Of a DNA stretch of 5,158 nucleotides, positions 1 through 5,104 are shown one piece after another. Each line of letters begins with the position of its first letter. The stretch's first letter is position 1. Under the pieces are notes generated by a model that was not told where the DNA came from, made no database searches, and was given only the letters and a program-made list of their open reading frames with translations. The stretch covers positions 1 to 5,158 of the forward strand of contig JAICHC010000268.1 of NCBI GenBank assembly GCA_025922795.1, read 5' to 3'. Made by a program: the position numbers and the translations under genes. Origin of the DNA: Candidatus Binatia bacterium (GTDB lineage Bacteria > Desulfobacterota_B > Binatia > UBA9968).

Positions 1-64
1 AACTGGATTAGTTATTAAGGAGTTCGTTAGTTAGTAGACATGCTGGGACGAAGGGGCGAGTCGT

Positions 65-101
65 CGAAAGCGCAGGCATCAGGAGTCAAAGGACGCTTTC
101 G
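65..101. repeat. 8-bp inverted repeat upstream of efflux gene
   Basis: CGAAAGCG (65-72) is exactly complementary to CGCTTTCG (94-101), with 21 bases between. It could be a weak hairpin or a two-half-site operator, but the long spacer and lack of a T run argue against an intrinsic terminator. An 8-bp match at this distance can occur by chance, so the role is open. Confidence 0.3.
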
Positions 102-214
102 TACCCCCCCGCGCAAAATTACGCACTCGGGGCGTGGATCGGGTGGTGGCCGATGACGCCCAGACGCTTGGCCTGGGCTTGGAACGAGTCGTCCTTCGTA
201 TCCAACCCACCTTG

Positions 215-242
215 TTGTCTAGATACTTATGAACTCCATAAT
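215..242 (+). promoter_or_regulatory. Candidate sigma70-type promoter for the efflux lipoprotein gene
   Basis: TTGTCT (215-220, 4 of 6 matches to the -35 consensus) is followed after 16 bases by CATAAT (237-242, 5 of 6 to the -10 consensus), 24 bases before the ATG at 267. The local stretch is more AT-rich than its surroundings. It would give a short leader of about 18 bases. It is consensus matching only; the spacing is one short of optimal. Confidence 0.4.
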
Positions 243-257
243 AGATTAAGATTTCGC

Positions 258-266
258 GAGGGAAGG
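258..266 (+). promoter_or_regulatory. Ribosome-binding site that fixes the efflux gene start
   Basis: GAGG at 258-261 lies five bases before the ATG at 267. The reading frame extends upstream to an ATG at 153, but that start has no comparable Shine-Dalgarno sequence and would bury the lipoprotein signal peptide 38 residues inside the protein. The site therefore decides for 267. Confidence 0.7.
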
Positions 267-1718
267 ATGAACCGTCAAATCAAATTCGGGCCGGCTGTTG
301 TAACTGCATCGCTGATTCTCTTAACTGCGGGCTGCAGCGTCGGGCCGGACTATAAAGAACCCGCACTGGCGGTGCCTGCGGCATGGACGGAAGCGCAACC
401 AAAAGGTGTCGATACCCGTCCGGCGGAGCTGGCGCGCTGGTGGACGGCGTTCGACGATCCGCTGCTCAACTCGCTGGTCGAGCGCGCTGTCCAATCGAAC
501 TTGGATCTGCGCATCGCCGAGGCCCGCATCCGCGAAGCGCGCGGCGCACTCGGCGTTGCGGGTGCCGATCTGTGGCCAACCGTGGATGTATCGGCCTCCT
601 ATTCGCGCAACCGCGCCAGTGGGAATGCAGTGGGCTCGCCGTCTCAAGGTGCGGTGGCGGCGCCGGCTGACGTCAGGCAGTTGGAGCAGGATTTGTTCAA
701 GACCGGTTTCGACTCCCGATGGGAGATCGATATTTTCGGCGGTGCGCGCCGGCGCATTGAAGCGGCGCAAGCGAACGTCGATGCATCCATCGAGGATCGG
801 CGTGACGTGCTGGTCACCTTGCTCGGCGACGTGGCGAAAAACTATATCGATTTGCGCGGCTTTCAAAGGCGTTTGGAGGTGGCCCAAGCAAACCTCAAAT
901 CGCAGCAAGAGACTTTTGATCTGACGCGCGTGCGCTTTGATGCTGGACTTGCGAACGACCTGGAAGTGGCCCAGGCCGAAGGGCAGGCAAACGCGACGGC
1001 AGCGCAGATTCCAGTCCTGCAAAGCGCCGTCAAAGAGGCCGCCTATCGACTGGATCTCTTGCTCGGCGCGCAGCCGGGAACGCTATTGGACGCGCTCGCC
1101 AAGGAGACCCCCATCCCGGCGCTACCGCCGCAAGCTAAGGTTGGCTTGCCCGTTGATTTGCTGAGACGGCGCCCCGACATTCGGCGCGCCGAGCGGCAAT
1201 TGGCGGCAACGACGGCTCAAATCGGCGCGGCGACGGCTGACCTTTATCCGAAATTCTCGCTAGCCGGAGCAATCGGCTTGCAGAGCGTCAGCGCCGGCGA
1301 CTGGCTTACCGGGGGAAGCCGCTTTTGGTCTATCGGCCCAACGATTAGCTGGCCGGTTTTTGACGCCGGTAAGATCCGCGCGAACATTGAAATTCGCAAC
1401 GCCCAGCAGGAACAGGCATTGCGACTGTACGAAAAATCGGTACTGACCGCGTTCGCAGACGTGGAAAACGCGCTGGTCAACTACGGCAACGAACAAACCC
1501 GCTATCGCTCGCTACTGCAAGCAGCGACGGCGAATCGACGCGCAGTCGAGTTGGCCAATGAGCTTTATGTGCGCGGCCTCAACGATTTTCTCAACGTTCT
1601 GGACGCGCAGCGGGCGCTTTACACAACCGAGAATGATCTGGCCCAGAGCGAAGCGACGATGGCCGCCAATCTGGTCGCTCTCTACAAAGCCTTGGGCGGC
1701 GGTTGGCAGACGAACTGA
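267..1718 (+). CDS. Outer-membrane efflux channel lipoprotein (OMF/NodT family, OprM-like)
   Basis: Predicted trimeric outer-membrane exit duct (TolC/OprM/NodT class) of a tripartite efflux pump, working with a periplasmic adaptor and an inner-membrane transporter. The 483-residue product has the normal family length. A basic N-terminus and hydrophobic stretch (residues 8-20) lead to a lipobox LTAGC with lipidated Cys23; Ser at +2 favours outer-membrane sorting, while Thr at -3 is slightly off consensus. The mature start SVGPDYKEP is a family signature. Two OEP repeats follow, roughly 60-265 and 290-480. Landmarks are WWTAFDDPLLNSLVERA (58-74), WEIDIFGGARRR (152-163), the RRRPDIRRAERQLAA stretch (300-314), SWPVFDAGKIRANIE (361-375), GLNDFLNVLDAQR (437-449) and YKALGGGW near the end. 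Beta-barrel-like segments follow TVDVSASYS and PKFSLAGAIGLQ. No adaptor or pump gene is visible on either side, so the substrate is unknown; partners may lie left of the window. Family call is secure. Confidence 0.95.
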   Translation: MNRQIKFGPAVVTASLILLTAGCSVGPDYKEPALAVPAAWTEAQPKGVDTRPAELARWWTAFDDPLLNSLVERAVQSNLDLRIAEARIREARGALGVAGADLWPTVDVSASYSRNRASGNAVGSPSQGAVAAPADVRQLEQDLFKTGFDSRWEIDIFGGARRRIEAAQANVDASIEDRRDVLVTLLGDVAKNYIDLRGFQRRLEVAQANLKSQQETFDLTRVRFDAGLANDLEVAQAEGQANATAAQIPVLQSAVKEAAYRLDLLLGAQPGTLLDALAKETPIPALPPQAKVGLPVDLLRRRPDIRRAERQLAATTAQIGAATADLYPKFSLAGAIGLQSVSAGDWLTGGSRFWSIGPTISWPVFDAGKIRANIEIRNAQQEQALRLYEKSVLTAFADVENALVNYGNEQTRYRSLLQAATANRRAVELANELYVRGLNDFLNVLDAQRALYTTENDLAQSEATMAANLVALYKALGGGWQTN

Positions 1719-2018
1719 CCAAAAGAATGCCGTGTGGGCGTGCTCGTTCATACTGCCCAATCAAAGATCGGGGTGTGTGTTTCTTGACATCTCACGTCCG
1801 TCGCCGGCATCTCGAGTGTCGATGCAGGCGTCAATAGCCCAGAGGAATCTTACTGCTTATTTGATCGGCGGCTGCAGCGCGGTGTTGCACAAACACATAT
1901 GCGCAAGACACTTTGACGCCGTCACTATCAGGCCTTGCTGCGAACAGCGGTTTGATCTATTTAGGAGACAACTAGCGATCATTTGTTGTGGCTCATTAGC
2001 GATCTAAGGAGAGCAGCT
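1719..2018. other. 300-base intergenic region between efflux gene and amidohydrolase A
   Basis: No supportable gene. A plus frame runs open from inside the efflux gene to 2007, but it is an out-of-frame shadow with a Cys-rich, unrelated tail. Small elements seen: TGGGC/GCCCA inverted repeat (1735-1759, no T run), a consensus -35-like TTGACA (1784-1789) with no matching -10, CATCTC repeated at a 20-base interval (1789 and 1809), a small GCTG-CGAA-CAGC hairpin (1937-1948), and the duplicated leader described separately. No convincing intrinsic terminator for the efflux gene was found. Confidence 0.55.
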
Positions 2019-2021
2019 ATG
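1954..2021 (+). repeat. Imperfect direct repeat of the ribosome-binding leader of amidohydrolase A
   Basis: GATCTA-TTT-AGGAGA-CAACTAG (1954-1975) resembles GATCTA-AGGAGA-GCAGCTATG (2001-2021), the second copy being the real leader with SD and ATG. The first copy carries an AGGAG but no start codon at proper distance; the nearest possible start (TTG 1983) is 15 bases away. A further exact repeat TAGCGATC (1973-1980 and 1997-2004) falls in the same stretch. It is probably a local duplication that has diverged; a role as ribosome standby or regulatory site is possible but not shown. Confidence 0.5.
2005..2011 (+). promoter_or_regulatory. Shine-Dalgarno of amidohydrolase A
   Basis: TAAGGAG seven bases before the ATG at 2019 is near-ideal in sequence and spacing. 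It selects ATG 2019 over the in-frame upstream TTG at 1983, which would add twelve residues unlike the family N-terminus. Confidence 0.8.
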
Positions 2022-3152
2022 AAAGACGGATTCAAAGTCATTGACGCCGACCGGCATATTTTGGAACCGACCGATCTTTACCAAAATTACTTGCCGGAAA
2101 AATTCAAGCATCGGGTTCGTCTGGCAGGCCCAAATCAAACCGTGCGGGAAGTCGATGGCAAACCGGTGTCCGATTCGGCGCTAAGGCCGGGGCGCGTGAC
2201 GGAGGATTACGGCTATATTTTTTCGTCGTCGAAGCGTTGGCGCGAATGTTTTGCGGACGCGTATGCAAATAAGTTCGATCCGGCGTCAAACGTGCGCGAC
2301 ATGGACCGCGAAGGCATCGACGTCTCGGTGCTGTTTCCGACGATCGGCCTTTACATTATGTGGCGCGATGACATCGATCCGGAGCTGAGCGCGGCGATCT
2401 GCCGGGCCTACAACACCTGGCTGGCGGAGTACTGCGATTACGATCGCCAGCGCCTGCACGGCGTCATGCTGATTCCGCTGCAAGACCCCACGCGCGCTGT
2501 CGAAGAACTGAAGTATGCGCGCGAGAAACTCGGCCTCGTCGGCATCTTCTGGCGGCCCAACAAATTCTGCGGCCGCACTTTTACCAGTCCGGATTATTAC
2601 CCGATCTACGATGTCTGTTCCGAGCTCGGAGTCACGATTTGTGTTCATGAAGGCGCGCGCACGATCTTGCCCCAGGCCGGGAGCGATCGCTATAGCGAAT
2701 TCGGGCGCCATATCGCTTGCCATCCACTCGAGCAGATGCTCGCCTGTTTGAATTTCTGCGCCGACGGCGTGCTGGAAAAATTTCCCAAACTGAAAGTCGC
2801 CCACCTGGAGTCGGGTTGCGGCTGGGTGCCGTTCTGGCTCGAGCGCATGGACGAGCATTGGGAGCATGAGTCGCACGGCTCGGCGAAGATCACTAGGGAA
2901 AAACCCAGCCATTACTTCAAGCAAAACTGTTGGGTGAGCTGCGAGGCCGGCGAGGAGCTGGCGCCGGTGTTCATCGAACATGTCGGCGACGATTACTTGA
3001 TGATCGCGACGGATTATCCGCACAGCGATGCCATCGACAAATTCCCCGACAAAACCGTCGGCGCGATCAGCGGCAACGACAAGATCGCCGCCGAATCGCG
3101 GCGCAAAATTCTCTGGGATAACCCCACCAAGACGTTTGGACTCGGGGCGTAA
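2019..3152 (+). CDS. Amidohydrolase-2 family metalloenzyme A (ACMSD-like, TIM barrel)
   Basis: A 377-residue cytoplasmic enzyme of the amidohydrolase-related family that includes ACMS decarboxylase, gamma-resorcylate decarboxylase and 5-carboxyvanillate decarboxylase; members are metal-dependent decarboxylases or hydrolases, usually on aromatic or ring-cleavage acids. The N-terminal metal site reads VIDADRHILEP, with Asp11 and His13 as likely ligands (an HxH motif in ACMSD itself). NVRDMDREGIDVSVLFPT (91-108) is the typical block after the insert. Barrel-strand motifs follow: ICVHEGA with His210, AHLESGCGW with His262 in the place of the catalytic His of ACMSD, and IATDYPHSD with Asp332 as metal ligand. 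The C-terminus DNPTKTFGL matches the common NPxRLYGL ending. All expected active-site positions appear filled. The start is set by a strong SD. The VOC gene begins 40 bases downstream on the same strand, suggesting co-transcription. Substrate cannot be inferred. Confidence 0.9.
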   Translation: MKDGFKVIDADRHILEPTDLYQNYLPEKFKHRVRLAGPNQTVREVDGKPVSDSALRPGRVTEDYGYIFSSSKRWRECFADAYANKFDPASNVRDMDREGIDVSVLFPTIGLYIMWRDDIDPELSAAICRAYNTWLAEYCDYDRQRLHGVMLIPLQDPTRAVEELKYAREKLGLVGIFWRPNKFCGRTFTSPDYYPIYDVCSELGVTICVHEGARTILPQAGSDRYSEFGRHIACHPLEQMLACLNFCADGVLEKFPKLKVAHLESGCGWVPFWLERMDEHWEHESHGSAKITREKPSHYFKQNCWVSCEAGEELAPVFIEHVGDDYLMIATDYPHSDAIDKFPDKTVGAISGNDKIAAESRRKILWDNPTKTFGLGA

Positions 3153-3157
3153 ACTAC

Positions 3158-3171
3158 GCAAAGAGCAAAGA
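3158..3171 (+). repeat. Tandem heptamer GCAAAGA x2 in the A-VOC intergenic gap
   Basis: Two exact adjacent copies of GCAAAGA (3158-3164, 3165-3171) are followed by GCC, between the stop of amidohydrolase A and the SD of the VOC gene. The adjoining AGCAA (3164-3168) can pair with TTGCT (3178-3182) as a weak 5-bp stem. Function unknown; it could be replication slippage or a piece of a dispersed intergenic repeat. Confidence 0.45.
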
Positions 3172-3192
3172 GCCTGCTTGCTGGAGCTGACG

Positions 3193-3585
3193 ATGCTAAA
3201 AACTCATGGTGTGCTTCATTTCAGTTTGCCGGTGAGCGATCTGGATCGGAGCCGGAAATTTTACGAGCAGCTGCTCGGGATGAAAGTCGTCGAGCAGTCG
3301 CCCCGAATGGTTTTCTTGCGCACGGGAGATAATTATTTCATTTTGGCGAAAGGAGATGTGCCGCTAAAATACGATTCGACAAAGAGCACACCGGTGCATC
3401 ACGCCTTCAAGGTGACCAAGGAAGACTTTGAGCCGTCGATCGAGTATTTGCGACAAAACGGCGTTGAAGTTTTTAACATCGAAGACCGTAATGAAGGCGT
3501 CTTCTGGGGCCCGCAGGCTTATTTTCTGGATCCGGACGGAAACAAGCTGGAAATCTACGCGGGACCCGGGGCGAAGGACAGGTAA
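3193..3585 (+). CDS. VOC superfamily metalloprotein (glyoxalase / extradiol dioxygenase / FosX-like fold)
   Basis: A 130-residue protein of two beta-alpha-beta-beta-beta modules, the usual length for single-chain small VOC proteins, which dimerise and bind one divalent metal per site. Module one covers about residues 5-52, with HFSLPVSDLDRSRKFYEQLLG giving His9 and the typical SxxFYxxLLG helix (shown here in parts: HFSLPVSDLD, then KFYEQLLG). Module two covers about 66-124, with HHAFKV giving His70 and FLDPDGNKLEIY giving Glu120. His9-His70-Glu120 is the expected metal triad, so the enzyme is probably active. The SD GGAG (3183-3186) is six bases before ATG 3193; the frame is open upstream but overlaps gene A. 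Position 40 bases behind amidohydrolase A points to a shared operon and perhaps a shared pathway. The spacing of the triad and the DPDGNKLE motif also suit FosA/FosX-type enzymes; dioxygenase, epimerase, thiol transferase and hydrolase roles cannot be separated from sequence alone. Confidence 0.88.
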   Translation: MLKTHGVLHFSLPVSDLDRSRKFYEQLLGMKVVEQSPRMVFLRTGDNYFILAKGDVPLKYDSTKSTPVHHAFKVTKEDFEPSIEYLRQNGVEVFNIEDRNEGVFWGPQAYFLDPDGNKLEIYAGPGAKDR

Positions 3586-3727
3586 TCCGCCAGGCGTCAA
3601 ATCCGCTCTACCAGGTTTTGCCAGCTTGAACGACGGCTTTTTAGCTCACCCGTTTACTCTCAATATATAGTTTAAGCATCTGAATTGGTTAACTTCAGTA
3701 ATTGCGTGGGTTGCCGCGGCCTGAGCG

Positions 3728-3757
3728 TTTGTCCCTGATTTGCTCAATTGGGACAAG
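3728..3757. terminator. Hairpin in the convergent intergenic region, possible terminator
   Basis: TTGTCCC (3729-3735) pairs exactly with GGGACAA (3750-3756), and T3728-G3757 can add a wobble pair. The 14-base loop can form a further ATT/AAT pairing (3738-3740 with 3746-3748). It sits between the convergent VOC and amidohydrolase B genes, where a shared terminator would be expected, but neither strand has a proper T tract straight after the stem. A competing 5-bp pairing TGAGC/GCTCA (3722-3746) overlaps it. The rest of the 3586-3803 gap shows only a weak CTGAA/TTCAG stem (3680-3698). Confidence 0.35.
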
Positions 3758-3803
3758 ATGTTTCTGCTCCATTTACCATTCCAAGAGCGCGCGCTACGTG
3801 ATT

Positions 3804-4961
3804 CTAAGGTGGGCCGAATAGACGTACCGTGTTGTCGTACAACAGCTTTCTTTTCTGCGTATCCGATAAGTCTTTGCGCTCAAGGATTTCCAAGGCGGCA
3901 TTGTCGCGTCCCTCGCCGTGTGGGAAGTCGGATGAGAAAAGCACCTGGTCTTCACCGATCAGCTCGAAGAGCTGGTGCAGCATCTGATCATCCGCTTCCG
4001 CCGCCATGAAGATCCTGCCTGATTTGACGTATTCGCGGATGCTGGCGGCCGGCAACTGTGCGGCGTTGGGCATGCTCAGACCGAACGGATGAGCGCCGCG
4101 ATCGAGCGGCAGATAGTGATCCATCCGCGACACCATGTAGAAAATCCATTCCGCGCCGAATTCGAGAAACGCGACGTTCAAGTCCGGGTAGCGATCCAAC
4201 ATGCCGTGGCCGACAACGGCCATGAAAGCGAGCTGAGCGGGGAGCGACATGCCGATAATATGGCCGTCGTAGATCGATTGGCCGAGTTGAGCGAGGGCCG
4301 GATAACTCATCCCCATATGGACGCATAGCGGAAGCTTCGTGCGTGCGAACTCATCCCAGACCGAAAGAAAACTCGGGTTCGAGAGCAGCCGGTCGCCGGC
4401 CGTGCCAAACACCACTGCGCCTCGCGCGCCCAAACGTTGCATTTCCTCGAGAGCTTCAAAGGCCTGGGATTGATCGCGCATGGGCAGCAGGCCGGACCAT
4501 TTGAGTCGCTTCGGATCCGCTTGGCATTGCAGTGCGACGAAGCGATTGTAGGCGCGAAACAGCGCGGCTTCGAACCCCGGATCGGCCGTCATGTGAGCAT
4601 AGAGTGTGCTCGGGAAAAGCATTTGCGCGTCGAAGCCCATGCGATCAAGGTCGCGCAGCCGCGCCGCCGGATCGGCGAGAGTCATGCTGCCGACCGAGCA
4701 ATGTTCACGTTTAGTGTCGGCGCCGAACTCGGCAAGGACATTGCGCGGCGTATTGGCTTGTTGCGCACCGGGCCCGAGAGCGTGCGGTTCGAGAGAGCCC
4801 TCGATCAACCAGCCCGCGTGGTAATTTCCCAGCCCGGATTCATCATGGATGGTGACCGGGCGAGGGCGCCGGACACGATACGGTTCCGGGAGGTCCTGCC
4901 ACATTTTCGGACTGATGGAGCCGTGCGCGTCGGCGTCAAAAACACGGTACCCGTGCAGCAT
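3804..4961 (-). CDS. Amidohydrolase-2 family protein B (ACMSD-like), with altered active-site position
   Basis: A 385-residue cytoplasmic TIM-barrel protein of the same family as enzyme A, but clearly divergent. The N-terminus reads YRVFDADAHGSISP, with Asp11 and His13 at the same residue numbers as in A; the Glu usually three residues after the His (HxxE) is Ser here. RLRDLDRMGFDAQMLFPS (101-118) is the family block. Further motifs are LCVHMGM with His215, VAFLEFGAEW (263-272) with Phe265 where A has His262, and FSSDFPHGEG with Asp345 as likely metal ligand. DNTVRLFGPP closes the protein. Thus four metal-site residues are present, but the position equal to the ACMSD catalytic His is Phe, which is seen in some family members and implies different chemistry or substrate. 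The ATG at 4961-4959 has a perfect GGAGGAG seven bases upstream. It is convergent to the VOC gene and separated from the upstream minus-strand unit by a terminator, so it is probably monocistronic. Family is sure; reaction unknown. Confidence 0.9.
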   Translation of the reverse strand: MLHGYRVFDADAHGSISPKMWQDLPEPYRVRRPRPVTIHDESGLGNYHAGWLIEGSLEPHALGPGAQQANTPRNVLAEFGADTKREHCSVGSMTLADPAARLRDLDRMGFDAQMLFPSTLYAHMTADPGFEAALFRAYNRFVALQCQADPKRLKWSGLLPMRDQSQAFEALEEMQRLGARGAVVFGTAGDRLLSNPSFLSVWDEFARTKLPLCVHMGMSYPALAQLGQSIYDGHIIGMSLPAQLAFMAVVGHGMLDRYPDLNVAFLEFGAEWIFYMVSRMDHYLPLDRGAHPFGLSMPNAAQLPAASIREYVKSGRIFMAAEADDQMLHQLFELIGEDQVLFSSDFPHGEGRDNAALEILERKDLSDTQKRKLLYDNTVRLFGPP

Positions 4962-4983
4962 GGGAGATCTCCTCCGGTCGGAG
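4962..4983 (-). promoter_or_regulatory. Strong SD of gene B embedded in overlapping inverted repeats
   Basis: Read on the minus strand, the SD GGAGGAG (4975-4969) lies seven bases before the ATG. It is flanked on both sides by CTCC. The upstream CTCC can pair with GGAG across a GACC tetraloop (4983-4972), and the downstream CTCC can pair with the same GGAG across GAGAT. GGAGATCTCC (4963-4972) is a perfect 10-bp DNA palindrome. Either hairpin would hide the SD, so translation may be modulated, or the palindrome may be a protein site. The SD is certain; the regulation is inference. Confidence 0.5.
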
Positions 4984-5030
4984 TAGCTTTAGTACAAACC
5001 GTTCCGCGCCGATAAGACATACCGGCGTGA

Positions 5031-5072
5031 ATTAAAAACGCGCAGCAGGCTTCTGGGGAGCGTGCTGCGCGT
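5031..5072 (-). terminator. Intrinsic (Rho-independent) terminator, minus strand
   Basis: ACGCGCAGCA (5038-5047) pairs perfectly with TGCTGCGCGT (5063-5072), a GC-rich 10-bp stem. Past one G-G mismatch a further GCT/AGC (5049-5051 with 5059-5061) leaves a 7-base loop. On the minus strand the stem runs straight into TTTT followed by AAT (5037-5031). The orientation means it ends a transcript coming from the right edge, and it would insulate gene B from that unit. Transcription of gene B must then start between this element and 4962. Confidence 0.85.
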
Positions 5073-5104
5073 CGGTAGCGCCTATACATCACATCGCTGA
5101 CCGG

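Larger units (their letters stand above)
1..266. other. 5' non-coding region, no supportable gene
   Basis: No frame gives a convincing gene. All three minus frames are closed by stops within the first 35 bases. On the plus strand, frames 1 and 3 stop at once. Frame 2 stays open for ten codons (ending GLVIKEFVS, stop 32-34) and could be the tail of an upstream gene, but this is too short to call. The region holds a run of seven C (104-110), an 8-bp inverted repeat (65-101), a 9-base direct repeat CGAGTCGTC (57-65 and 185-193), a 6-bp inverted repeat GCCCAG/CTGGGC (158-178), and a candidate promoter next to the efflux gene. Confidence 0.6.

Noticed and set aside
40..156. Possible 38-residue small protein starting at ATG 40
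   Set aside because: The only AAGGAG nearby (17-22) is too far from the start, and the product is a low-complexity Arg/Gly/Ser chain.
153..266. N-terminal extension of the efflux protein from ATG 153
   Set aside because: It would place the lipoprotein signal peptide at residue 39 onward; the ATG at 267 has its own SD and gives a standard lipoprotein start.
321..1022. 233-codon open frame on the minus strand
   Set aside because: Antisense to the efflux channel gene; Arg-rich translation without domain features.
1735..1759. TGGGC/GCCCA inverted repeat just after the efflux gene as a terminator
   Set aside because: Only five pairs, a 15-base loop and no T tract.
1784..1812. Perfect -35 box TTGACA in the intergenic region
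   Set aside because: No acceptable -10 sequence at 15-19 bases spacing; it is also more than 200 bases from gene A.
1558..2007. 149-codon plus frame running from the efflux gene into the intergenic region
   Set aside because: Out of frame with the efflux gene for its first third, and its tail after 1718 has no domain character, no internal SD-start pair and an unusual Cys content.
2286..3161. 291-codon open frame on the minus strand
   Set aside because: It lies fully antisense to amidohydrolase A, whose motifs and SD are strong; the translation is rich in Arg, Ala and Asp with no recognisable domain. It is a GC-driven shadow.
4437..5015. 192-codon open frame on the plus strand
   Set aside because: Antisense to amidohydrolase B and its leader, no SD, no family motif.
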